Shown here piece after piece: positions 7,901 to 13,588 of a DNA stretch of 16,255 nt. The translations under genes and the position numbers were made by a program. A model generated the notes under the pieces. The model made no database searches. It was not told the DNA's origin and saw nothing but the letters and a program-made list of their open reading frames with translations. The DNA is from Fidelibacterota bacterium (lineage in GTDB: Bacteria; Fidelibacterota; UBA2242; JAFGTP01), in the NCBI GenBank assembly GCA_021735285.1, contig JAIPHI010000043.1, forward strand, positions 1 to 16,255. The letters run 5' to 3'. The stretch's first letter is position 1, and each line of letters begins with the position of its first letter.

Positions 7901-8381
7901 TAGAAATCTCAATATCGATCCGGAGACATTGGGATTATATTTTGCAAATACAGAGGATGATAGTGTGGAATTTGATTCAACTGGAATCAAGAATACCATC
8001 CATTCCTATTACCGCAATCTGATTTTCTCTAATGTTGAACACTTTAGTACACTTGTTGTGCGGGGTAGTGAAAGCATAACCGAACTCCAAAATGCAGCCG
8101 ATGAAAAGACGCTCCCTAACTCAATCCAATTACACCAAAATTATCCTAATCCCTTCAATCCGGTGACCAATATAAAATATGATATTCCTTCTGAGATGAA
8201 AGTTCGTCTGGATGTATATAATATACTTGGTCAAAAGGTTAGAACTTTTGTAAATAAAGAACAGAAAGCAGGTAGCTATAGAGTACAATGGAAGGCAGGA
8301 AATTTACCGAGTGGAATTTATATGATTAGATTGAATGCAGGTCAGCATATTACGGTTAAACGGGCGCTGCTAATCAAATAA
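4962..8381 (+). CDS. Large secreted Big/Ig-like repeat protein with ZU5-like modules and T9SS-type C-terminal sorting domain
   Basis: 1139 residues. Signal peptide about 1-20 (MKKLAILILMISIFVTAGYG). Seven Ig-like repeats of the Big type follow, each about 80 residues with a recurring core 'PxxxxixvGDTIxY ... DT ... FxPDSlxxF ... GxGxixAxxxxLTDsLEIEIE': about 26-105, 113-193, 209-288, 306-385, 406-486, 682-762 and 777-857. Acidic low-complexity linkers rich in E, D and N join them. After repeats 5 and 7 lie two copies of a module (about 490-665 and 860-1037) containing SWRIGGFPHPLNVYNGG, a YFPxGSLxEDIRIHIS strand and NVEHFST near its end. This resembles ZU5-type beta-sandwiches, an inference from the pattern. 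The C-terminus (about 1057-1139) is a type-A T9SS sorting domain (NYPNPFNP ... YNILGQKVRTF ... SGIYMIRL), expected to direct export and be cleaved at the surface. The protein is probably a cell-surface or adhesive protein. AGAGG at 4951-4955 supports the start. Confidence 0.92.
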   Translation: MKKLAILILMISIFVTAGYGQNGQVNEIIVTPQNAKINVGDTIQYEAVYFDSIGIQVDTTFNWLVIPDSIGIFENSSFIAQKEGEAEVRAQLDSITGTAEIEVEEPEEAESEEYIEIRPEREKIVVGDTIEYYVQYTNSEGAKIDTNAAFSFFPDSLAEFKAGHLLVAKVAGEGIVVANMGELTDSLEIEIEAYEDDEAGDNDEDEFENPAIEIHPQKDEMTVGDSLEYYVQYTDSNGVQTDTSAVFTFTPDSIAEFTENILIAKAAGEGFIIANMGDLSDTLEMEIEAKENDDEEENEEENHQHLPRLRISPRTEVITLGDTIQYNIVYVDTNAVQTDTTANLTVFPDSLGSFVEENHFIAENVGKGFLVAQLNNLTDSLEIEIEKREEEQDDENENGEEHEYNLQHRLAVTPKDTIVNVGAEINYSIKFDNDEGLNDTTAVEWEMEGMDIGTFANGALTTTAPGFALIKAKLGDYIGSAFVIVEDAASDSDVNTIEITRDHPAPHKDYKTIKNIEEGESWRIGGFPHPLNVYNGGMIYFPHGSLTEDIRIHISIPDFAQGNDSTEFNQHKMLSSINFKVFVEDSLTEPYHFNSPLIVGLVYKRGLLKNLNIDPETLGLYFVEETEEGLEFEPEGIHNTTLSYYRNLIFSNVEHFSTIAIRGSEEGSNIPDGNGDDDQFAEIQIYPRTKKITLGDTIQYNINYIDSNEVKTDTVANLKVKPDSLGTTVDNHLFIAESEGEGHIIAQLDTLTDTLEIEIERGEEQEKDNENEENYNLQNRLILSPQDTIVNVGSVIDFQIKYQSENSLVDTTAEEWEMEGMNIGELTNGKLTTDTTGFALIRAKLSENVGTAIVIVEDAEGDSVNNTIQITRPHMNPMQDFRVVKELQEGEIWRIGGFPHPLNVYNGGAIYFPKGSLDEDIRIHISLPDFVNISPDTVEFGPHNILTGINFEVYVNDTLSEPYHFNTPLIVGMVYKRGLLRNLNIDPETLGLYFANTEDDSVEFDSTGIKNTIHSYYRNLIFSNVEHFSTLVVRGSESITELQNAADEKTLPNSIQLHQNYPNPFNPVTNIKYDIPSEMKVRLDVYNILGQKVRTFVNKEQKAGSYRVQWKAGNLPSGIYMIRLNAGQHITVKRALLIK
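5878..8071 (+). repeat. Tandem internal duplication of about 1.1 kb within the Big-repeat gene
   Basis: A block of two Big repeats plus one ZU5-like module (about 5878-6955) recurs directly after itself (about 7000-8071). The offset is 1122 nt at the first repeat (TLGDTIQYN coded at 5916 and 7038) and 1116 nt at the end, so small in-frame indels have accumulated. Protein similarity is high in the GGFPHPLNVYNGG and YKRGLL-NLNIDPETLGLYF stretches; linkers have diverged. The stretches 6888-6925 and 8004-8041 are identical over 38 nt. Confidence 0.85.
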
Positions 8382-8399
8382 ATGATGTGAATGCTAGAT

Positions 8400-8437
8400 A
8401 TCAAAATAGCCCGGTTTTTATACCGGGCTATTTTGAT
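8400..8437. terminator. Strong bidirectional Rho-independent terminator between convergent genes
   Basis: Perfect 16-bp arms at 8400-8415 and 8422-8437 enclose a 6-nt loop (TTTTAT). The stem centre is GC-rich (AGCCCGG / CCGGGCT) and both outer flanks are A/T runs, giving a T-rich tail on either strand (TTTTGATTTT on plus, CTATTTTGAT on minus). It lies 18 nt after the stop of the Big-repeat gene and 48 nt beyond the stop of the oppositely oriented yjbQ-type gene, so it can serve both transcripts. Confidence 0.92.
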
Positions 8438-8485
8438 TTTAACCTTGCAAAAGTTCGAAACCTTTGCGAGATTGATTTCAAAATT

Positions 8486-8905
8486 TTACTTCTCACCTAC
8501 AACCTGAATATATACTTTCCTGCTGCGGGGATTGTTATCATGATCAATTACTATGATCTGTTGCCAGGTGCCAAGGATAACACTACCATTAGAAATTGGG
8601 AATGATTCACTGGAACCCAAAAAACTGGCACGCAGATGAGAGAAACCATTATCATCACCCCAGGTTTTACCATGCCGGGTACCCATCTTTTCGGGCCAGA
8701 GTTTTTCTAATTGCTCCTGCATATCTTTAACCAAATTAGGTTCATATTCAATAGTGGTTATACTGGCAGTAGAACCGATTGCTGTAACTGCAACAAGCCC
8801 ATTAGTAACTCCGGAATTCGAGACAACCTGTTTCACCTGGTCAGTTATATTTTTAATATCTGAAAATCCATTTGTTCTTATTTCAATTTGTTTACCGTGT
8901 ACCAT
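8486..8905 (-). CDS. yjbQ: YjbQ/UPF0047 family protein (secondary thiamine-phosphate synthase)
   Basis: 139 residues, the normal size for the family, and complete. Family signatures are present: ITTIEYEPNL with conserved E53, a histidine in GTRHGKTW (H78), the DDNGFSHLRASFLGSS motif with H90, and the C-terminal GTWQQI...SRKVYIQVVGE strand. Members fold as a beta-barrel trimer with a conserved His cluster; E. coli YjbQ has weak thiamine-phosphate synthase activity, but the physiological role is not settled, so the name should be read as family membership. The start ATG (8905-8903) lies 3 nt after the pspC-domain gene stop, with AGGA inside the end of that gene. An overlapping ATG four bases earlier is out of frame. 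It is the last gene before the shared hairpin at 8400-8437. Confidence 0.93.
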   Translation of the reverse strand: MVHGKQIEIRTNGFSDIKNITDQVKQVVSNSGVTNGLVAVTAIGSTASITTIEYEPNLVKDMQEQLEKLWPEKMGTRHGKTWGDDNGFSHLRASFLGSSESFPISNGSVILGTWQQIIVIDHDNNPRSRKVYIQVVGEK

Positions 8906-8908
8906 ACA

Positions 8909-9382
8909 TTAATCCTGTTTTTTTTCTTGTTTGGTAAAATCCTTTGTACCAGATTCGGTTTTTTCCTTTTTACTTTTTGAAATCAGATAAATACCAATTC
9001 CGATAAAGATAGCAGGCAAGAAATACTTCCATATCATTCGAATTGTATTCTCTATTAAATCATTAAAATACCATTGTTTATCCAGTATGAAAAGCACACC
9101 GATTACAATTAAAATGATGCCGCCGATTAATTTTCCCCCTCGATCATCACGAGGTTTGGTCTCAGTTTTTTTTTCTTCTTGATCCGGATAAGGAGAATCA
9201 TTCTCTTCAGGTACAATTATCCAGGCTACCAGGTAGGCCAAAAAGCCGACACCACCAGCGAAAAATAAAACCAGCCAAACTATTCTAATTATAACAGGAT
9301 CGATATCCAGATATTCTCCGAGCCCTCCACATACGCCACCAATTATTCGATTATCTTTACTTCTTAAAAATCTTTTTGCCAT
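8909..9382 (-). CDS. PspC-domain membrane protein
   Basis: 157 residues. The PspC domain fills about 3-61: RFLRSKDNRIIGGVCGGLGE, then a helix IIRIVWLVLFFAGG...LVAWIIVPEE. A charged linker (62-82) leads to two further transmembrane helices (about 83-101 and 117-135), similar to the LiaF/DUF-type membrane segments often attached to PspC, and the protein ends in a Lys/Glu-rich cytoplasmic tail. PspC proteins act in envelope-stress (phage shock) signalling with PspA/PspB in enterobacteria, but stand-alone PspC-domain proteins are widespread and mostly uncharacterised; no pspA is present here. A near-perfect Shine-Dalgarno AGGAGGA (plus-strand 9387-9393) precedes the ATG. It is followed by the yjbQ-type gene after 3 nt, so the two are surely cotranscribed. 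Confidence 0.92.
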   Translation of the reverse strand: MAKRFLRSKDNRIIGGVCGGLGEYLDIDPVIIRIVWLVLFFAGGVGFLAYLVAWIIVPEENDSPYPDQEEKKTETKPRDDRGGKLIGGIILIVIGVLFILDKQWYFNDLIENTIRMIWKYFLPAIFIGIGIYLISKSKKEKTESGTKDFTKQEKKQD

Positions 9383-9417
9383 TTCTTCCTCCTAATGTTA
9401 TCTATAAAAATATCTCC

Positions 9418-9452
9418 ACAACAATTAGATTTAATTTGGAGCATATTGTTGT
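9418..9452. repeat. 8-bp inverted repeat between amidotransferase and pspC-domain genes
   Basis: ACAACAAT (9418-9425) and ATTGTTGT (9445-9452) are perfect complements separated by 19 nt. They lie in the 78-nt gap just after the amidotransferase stop and before the PspC Shine-Dalgarno. It could be an operator, a transcript-stabilising hairpin or chance. The AT-rich arms and long loop argue against an efficient terminator. Confidence 0.3.
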
Positions 9453-9460
9453 CATTTATT

Positions 9461-10243
9461 TTAATCAGACTGCATATTATCGCTTTTCTTTCGAACGAAT
9501 TTTACAAAGTTAATTAAGGCATCATCGCTCATTGGCAGTTCTCTTTTATTATCGATTACTTTACTGATTGGTTTTACTTTATGAAGTGGTTCACTATGCT
9601 GTTTCCTGAGTGTATCTAAATTTTTGCGGATATAATAAGTTAATATAGGTTTGTAGAATTCAGGATGAAATTGGACTGTTCTGATGAAATCTTTATATCC
9701 AGTAGCCTGATATATAGATTTACTATTCCAGGCTAATTGAATAAATTCAATCCCCGGATCAATAACTATATCATCGTGACAGCTATAAACTTTAATTTTA
9801 CCTGTATTGGAATTGATAAACCAGGAGTCTGCCATACCTTCCAGAGTTAGTTGAATATCAATTACCCCTATTTCCATGCCCATTGGAGAGCGAACAATTT
9901 TACCTCCGAAAAGTTTATTTATTAATTGATGTCCGAAGCAGATTCCAAATGTTGGAATTTCTTTATCAACTATTTTATCCAGAATGTGCTCAGCCCTGGA
10001 TAAATATGGATATTCTTTTGTTAATGAATTATGAGCGCCTGTAAAAATAATTCCTGAATAATTTTCTATGTAATCCGGTGCTACATTTTCGATTTTAGCT
10101 GTATCCCAATTGTTCCAGGTATCATAGCATCTCTGTTTTATCCAGTTGTCAAAGTCACCTAAATTTTTGCGGAGATCAGCATAGGTCGAGCCTGTAAGGA
10201 TTATCAATATCTTTTCTTGATTGGTTTTTTTATCTATTGACAA
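9461..10243 (-). CDS. Class I (type 1) glutamine amidotransferase domain protein, TTG start
   Basis: 260 residues. The triad-type GATase fold is evident: IIFTGAHNSL near residues 65-74, nucleophile C102 in GICFGHQ (100-106), GKIVRSPMGMEIG (114-126), and H193/E195 in VQFHPEF. Such proteins hydrolyse glutamine and pass ammonia to a partner or attached synthase; here no synthase domain is attached, so the substrate is unknown. Similar stand-alone proteins are often labelled GMP synthase-like. A 65-residue tail after the catalytic His is basic and probably helical. The start is TTG (10243-10241): an in-frame TAG stands directly before it, and AAAAGG lies about 8 nt upstream of that codon. A later start near the KILIILTGS strand would lose little. 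The alcohol dehydrogenase stop is 33 nt upstream, suggesting one operon. Confidence 0.88.
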   Translation of the reverse strand: MSIDKKTNQEKILIILTGSTYADLRKNLGDFDNWIKQRCYDTWNNWDTAKIENVAPDYIENYSGIIFTGAHNSLTKEYPYLSRAEHILDKIVDKEIPTFGICFGHQLINKLFGGKIVRSPMGMEIGVIDIQLTLEGMADSWFINSNTGKIKVYSCHDDIVIDPGIEFIQLAWNSKSIYQATGYKDFIRTVQFHPEFYKPILTYYIRKNLDTLRKQHSEPLHKVKPISKVIDNKRELPMSDDALINFVKFVRKKSDNMQSD

Positions 10244-10276
10244 CTATAAAGCCTTTTATAAAGATGATTTTAATGA

Positions 10277-11302
10277 CTAGAATGTGAGTACTTTTGCTCC
10301 TCGAGAATCACCAGCTCTTAGGTCTATAAGCGCTTTATTAGCATCTTCAAGATCATATTTTGTAATTTCAGGCTTCTTCTTCATGTCGGCTGCAATTTGA
10401 AGAAAATTTTCCGGATCACTGCGGGAGACATTCGCCACGCTTTTGATCTCTTTTTCCATCCATAGATCGCGACTATAGTTGAGATTGAGGAGATAATCTT
10501 TATCTAGGTCTTCTTTGCGAATAGCATTAATAACCAGACGAGCACCGGAAGTTAAATTTTTCATAGCTTCAACAACAGGTTTCCAAACCGGTGTTGTATC
10601 AATTATACTATCCAGTTTTTCTGGAGACAGTTCTTCTGTATCTCCAGCCCATTTTGCCCCCAGTTCTTGAGCAAATTTTCGTTGCTGTTTACTTCGGGCA
10701 AATACGTATATCTCAGTATCAGGAAAAAGATATTTAGATAGATGTAAGACAAGATGGCCTGAAGCACCAAAGCCTGTGAGGCCTAAACGCATTCCATTTT
10801 TTATTTCTGTTAACATAAGTGACCTATATCCAATTGCTCCTGCACATAGAAAAGGAGCGGCCTCAGAATGAGAAAAATAATCCGGAATCGAATGAGCATA
10901 GTCTTGATGTATTTTCATATATTCCGCATAACCGCCATTTTCATCACGGCCAGTAGCTTTGAAATCAGGACAAAGATTTTCATTCCCAGCCAGACAGTGC
11001 TTGCATTCACCACATGATGAGTAAATCCAGGCAACGCCAACTCGATCTCCCTTCCTGTACTTTGTTACATTCTCATCCAAATCCTCAACTATGCCTACAA
11101 CTTCATGCCCTGGAATAACCGGATATGCGGGGGGTGGAGTTCGGCCTTCAATCTCATCAATTTCAGTATGACAGACTCCGCAGGCCTTGACTTTGATTAA
11201 AAGTTCCTGATCAGATATAGATGGCATTGGGACATCCTTAAATTTTAATGGCGACTTCGTTTGTTTTAGATCATATACGCCATCAAGAATCATTGCTCGC
11301 AT
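10277..11302 (-). CDS. Zinc-dependent medium-chain alcohol dehydrogenase
   Basis: 341 residues from the ATG at 11302, chosen over an upstream in-frame start at 11356 because GAGGT sits about 5 nt before it and MRAMILDG is the normal family N-terminus. Catalytic zinc ligands are C41 (CGVCHTE), H66 in GHE (65-67) and C153; H45 is also present. The structural zinc lobe has C97, C100, C103 and C111. The Rossmann motif GFGASG (177-182) binds the nicotinamide nucleotide; the strand that follows ends FARSKQQR without the acidic residue typical of NAD-specific enzymes, which suggests NADP(H), by inference. It should interconvert an alcohol and an aldehyde or ketone in the cytoplasm; the substrate cannot be read from sequence. 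It is probably the first gene of a minus-strand unit continuing into the amidotransferase. Confidence 0.93.
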   Translation of the reverse strand: MRAMILDGVYDLKQTKSPLKFKDVPMPSISDQELLIKVKACGVCHTEIDEIEGRTPPPAYPVIPGHEVVGIVEDLDENVTKYRKGDRVGVAWIYSSCGECKHCLAGNENLCPDFKATGRDENGGYAEYMKIHQDYAHSIPDYFSHSEAAPFLCAGAIGYRSLMLTEIKNGMRLGLTGFGASGHLVLHLSKYLFPDTEIYVFARSKQQRKFAQELGAKWAGDTEELSPEKLDSIIDTTPVWKPVVEAMKNLTSGARLVINAIRKEDLDKDYLLNLNYSRDLWMEKEIKSVANVSRSDPENFLQIAADMKKKPEITKYDLEDANKALIDLRAGDSRGAKVLTF

Positions 11303-11326
11303 AATTACCTCTTTTAATAGTATTCT

Positions 11327-11356
11327 AATATAAATAAAATTATTAGCAAAATTCAA
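11327..11356 (-). promoter_or_regulatory. Candidate sigma-70-type promoter for the alcohol dehydrogenase operon
   Basis: On the minus strand, TTGAAT (plus 11356-11351) and TATATT (plus 11332-11327) are 18 nt apart, giving a start near 11320, about 18 nt before the ATG. Matches to TTGACA and TATAAT are 4/6 and 5/6. In DNA this AT-rich such matches are common, and FCB bacteria often use other promoter sequences. Confidence 0.3.
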
Positions 11357-11513
11357 TATGTATATTAAAAATATAATATATTTTTTTAATGAAACTATTT
11401 TAATTGAATAGCATATACACTACTGATTTAAATAGGAGTTAAGAGAGTAAGAAAAACAATTTAATTTGTTTGAAATTTTACTAAAACATAATTTAAAAAT
11501 TGTTTGCAAAAGA

Positions 11514-11541
11514 TTAACAAATATTTTTAATTCCGTAAAAT
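11514..11541 (+). promoter_or_regulatory. Candidate sigma-70-type promoter for the outer-membrane protein/rsmE/hinT run
   Basis: TTAACA (11514-11519) and TAAAAT (11536-11541) are 16 nt apart, each matching the consensus at 5 of 6 positions. A start near 11548 would leave a leader of about 37 nt containing the Shine-Dalgarno AAAGGAG (11571-11577) before the ATG at 11585. The surrounding region, between divergent genes, is otherwise featureless AT-rich sequence. Confidence 0.35.
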
Positions 11542-11584
11542 AAATTGTATATTTTACTTGTGCTATTTATAAAGGAGAAAAGCA

Positions 11585-12259
11585 ATGAACACAATAAAAA
11601 AATCACTATTTTTACTTATATTTTTGCTTTTATCATCGGGCTCTGCTTTTTCACAGGACATGTTTCCCATAGATAATCCCCGTAACAGAATTGCCGGACT
11701 TGCCCTATTTCAAACTAGCAGTGGTGCAGGAGTAGGTGGTTTTTACGAAAAGCATATTTCATCTTCTGATAAAATCGGAGCTATTGCCAGATTAATTGTT
11801 CAAAGAGGTGAGAATGATTATCCGGTAACCTATTATGATCCCTATTATGGTGGGCGCTATACTATGGAGAGATCCGATAAAAGAAGGATCAGTATGCTAG
11901 AGACCTATTTTAGTTATAAAAAGCTATTTTTTACGGATATGATTGCGAATAATTTTCGGCCATATGTGCAATTGAATGCCGGTCCGGTCATAGCTTTTGA
12001 TCCACCTAATGTACCTGAATTCAAAACCAGGATGAAAAACATATCAACTGCCTTTACAGTTGGTGCTAATATTAATATTGGTGTTGATTTTTTATGGGAT
12101 AGTAGCACTTCCTTTTCAATCTCATTTGGTTATGATTATTTAAAATTTAGAGACAAATTAGACCCGCCGCCTAAGTACGAGGATTATGAGCCTCCCTACG
12201 AGGCTAAATCTAATTATAGTGGAATGATCGGCGTTATTAGACTTGGCAAAAAGTTATAA
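11585..12259 (+). CDS. Small outer-membrane protein, probable beta-barrel
   Basis: 224 residues with a clear signal peptide (about 1-23: MNTIKKS, Leu/Phe-rich core, GSAFS then QD). The mature part alternates polar and hydrophobic residues with many Gly, Tyr and Phe and contains strand-like segments such as IAGLALFQTSSGAGVGGFYEK, YVQLNAGPVIAF, FTVGANINIGVDF and FSISFGYDYLKF. This resembles the eight-stranded OmpA/OmpW-like 'outer membrane protein beta-barrel' class, but no specific family was recognised. Proline/Tyr-rich loops (YYDPYYGG, DPPPKYEDYEPPYE) probably face outside. The start is supported by AAAGGAG seven bases before the ATG. The rsmE start is 14 nt after its stop, so readthrough transcription into the housekeeping genes is likely. 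Confidence 0.75.
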   Translation: MNTIKKSLFLLIFLLLSSGSAFSQDMFPIDNPRNRIAGLALFQTSSGAGVGGFYEKHISSSDKIGAIARLIVQRGENDYPVTYYDPYYGGRYTMERSDKRRISMLETYFSYKKLFFTDMIANNFRPYVQLNAGPVIAFDPPNVPEFKTRMKNISTAFTVGANINIGVDFLWDSSTSFSISFGYDYLKFRDKLDPPPKYEDYEPPYEAKSNYSGMIGVIRLGKKL

Positions 12260-12273
12260 AATATAGTATATCT

Positions 12274-12990
12274 ATGCACGAATATAATTTTTTCGTTCCA
12301 CCCGAAAATCAATCCGAACAATATGTTTATATTGAGGGTGGTGAATATAAACATTGTTGTAACGTCCTGAGAAAATCGGAAGGTGCCAAGGTTTCTGTAT
12401 TTGATGGTAAAGGTAATAGAAAAGATGTTAAATTATTGGAAGAAAAAGATAATAGTATTAAAGCCAGGATAATTAAAGATTATCCTCAAGATGAGAAGGT
12501 TTATCCAAATATATCTTTGGGGGTAGGGATAGTCAGAAACAAAGCCATGAAAATGATAATAGCTCAGGCTACCAGTCTGGGGATTGATGAATTTTATCCA
12601 GTTAAGATGAAAAACTGTATAAAATATAATTTTCGAAGAAACAAATTTGTCAGAAAATCAATTCAAGCAGCCAAACAATCCGGAAATAGTCATTTACCTA
12701 AAATAGGAAATACTTTAAACCTTGAGGAATGGTTAAATATGAATCAAAATAAAGACTTGAAATTATTAGCCTGGCAAGATGGGGATAAATCTTTTTCACA
12801 AATCTGCCAACAAAATCCCAATGCCAAGGATATAGTAGTTATGATCGGGCCTGAAGGAGGATTACACAATGATGAGCTGGAAGCTGCAAAGGCCACGGGC
12901 TTTATTCCGGTTAATTTATTTCCATATCGTTTGCGAACTGAACTGGCAACTACCAATATGCTTTCCGGGATTTATCATTTATATAATTAA
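12274..12990 (+). CDS. rsmE: 16S rRNA (uracil-1498-N3)-methyltransferase RsmE
   Basis: 238 residues, the typical RsmE length. It methylates N3 of U1498 in 16S rRNA of the 30S subunit using S-adenosylmethionine through a SPOUT trefoil knot, acting as a dimer. An N-terminal PUA-like region carries HCCNVLRKSEG (27-37). The knot domain carries AMKMIIAQATSLGIDEFYP, QAAKQSGNSHLPKI, IGPEGGLHNDELEAA and the C-terminal FPYRLRTELATTNML. The usual RLRTETA reads RLRTELA here, and Phe replaces the customary Gly before it, which is mildly atypical. No strong Shine-Dalgarno precedes the ATG, and the gene follows the outer-membrane protein gene by 14 nt. The hinT-type gene starts 20 nt downstream. Confidence 0.94.
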   Translation: MHEYNFFVPPENQSEQYVYIEGGEYKHCCNVLRKSEGAKVSVFDGKGNRKDVKLLEEKDNSIKARIIKDYPQDEKVYPNISLGVGIVRNKAMKMIIAQATSLGIDEFYPVKMKNCIKYNFRRNKFVRKSIQAAKQSGNSHLPKIGNTLNLEEWLNMNQNKDLKLLAWQDGDKSFSQICQQNPNAKDIVVMIGPEGGLHNDELEAAKATGFIPVNLFPYRLRTELATTNMLSGIYHLYN

Positions 12991-13010
12991 ATATAAAAAG
13001 GAGTTATAAT

Positions 13011-13358
13011 ATGAGTGATGATTGTTTATTTTGTAAGATCACAGCCGGTAAAATGGATACAGAATTCGTATATGAAGATAGTGATCTTGTTGCTTTTAAA
13101 GATATAAATCCGATGGCTCCTGTTCATATTCTAATTGTACCAAAAAAACATATACCAACGATAAATGATTTAAAAAAGACGGATACGGTTCTGGTTGGAG
13201 AAATGATTCAAATAGCCAAAAGAATTGCCAAAGAACAGAATATAGCGGATGAAGGTTATCGGCTCGTATTCAATTGTGGAAAAATGGGTGGTCAGGAAGT
13301 CGATCATCTTCATCTTCATCTATTAGGTGGAAGACAAATGAAGTGGCCGGCTGGTTAA
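13011..13358 (+). CDS. hinT: HIT family nucleotide hydrolase (HinT-like)
   Basis: 115 residues, full length for HinT proteins. The histidine-triad motif HLHLHLL has H99, H101 and H103, ending in the family-typical GGRQMKWPAG. The N-terminal CLFC pair (C5, C8) together with H47 and H99 forms the zinc site seen in the PKCI/HINT branch. The motifs DLVAFKDINPMAPVHILIVPKKHI are classic. HinT enzymes hydrolyse nucleoside phosphoramidates such as AMP-lysine and adenylylated side products of aminoacyl-tRNA synthetases; activity here is by homology. AAAAGGAG (12997-13003) is a strong ribosome binding site. It is probably the last gene of the transcript that starts near 11548; no clear terminator was seen after it. 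Confidence 0.96.
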   Translation: MSDDCLFCKITAGKMDTEFVYEDSDLVAFKDINPMAPVHILIVPKKHIPTINDLKKTDTVLVGEMIQIAKRIAKEQNIADEGYRLVFNCGKMGGQEVDHLHLHLLGGRQMKWPAG

Positions 13359-13588
13359 TATTTATAAGTCCCCTTAAAAAAGAAAGACATGTGATAAATC
13401 TTATATTGAGTGAAATCACAACATGGACACAAAAAAGGAAAGGTTACTATATTTTAAGGACAATTATTTTTTGTATATATAATAAAAACTGGAAAATGTA
13501 GTGATATGTATATTTGTTCTTATTTGTAGTTAATATTAAAATTAACATCTGTTATAATTGTATTTTAATAATAACGGAACTAATCTAG
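13359..13588. other. Intergenic region between hinT and smc
   Basis: 230 nt of AT-rich sequence. It contains the candidate smc promoter (13530-13558) but no clear terminator hairpin for the upstream genes and no ORF with a ribosome binding site; short frames here, including one running on from hinT in another frame to 13501, look like noise. Confidence 0.55.
13530..13558 (+). promoter_or_regulatory. Candidate promoter of smc with extended -10
   Basis: TTAATA (13530-13535) and a perfect TATAAT (13553-13558) are separated by 17 nt, and the -10 is preceded by TG one base upstream (TGTTATAAT, 13550-13558), an extended -10 element. Transcription would start near 13565, about 24 nt before the smc ATG. 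This is the best sigma-70-type match in the window. Confidence 0.45.

Noticed and set aside
8450..8470. GTTCGAAAC resembling a tRNA T-loop
   Set aside because: No matching acceptor stem or anticodon arm; there is not enough room for a tRNA between the hairpin and the yjbQ stop.
8387..8605. Plus-strand ORF of 72 codons after the Big-repeat gene
   Set aside because: It reads through the perfect terminator hairpin and then antisense to the well-supported yjbQ gene; no ribosome binding site.
11303..11356. 18-codon N-terminal extension of the alcohol dehydrogenase
   Set aside because: The ATG at 11302 has a good GAGGT ribosome binding site and gives the usual family N-terminus; the extension overlaps the likely promoter.
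13274..13501. Plus-strand ORF of 75 codons overlapping the hinT end
   Set aside because: A frame shadow: its first part is the HLHLHL region read in another frame (Ser-rich), and the rest is AT-rich intergenic sequence without a start signal.
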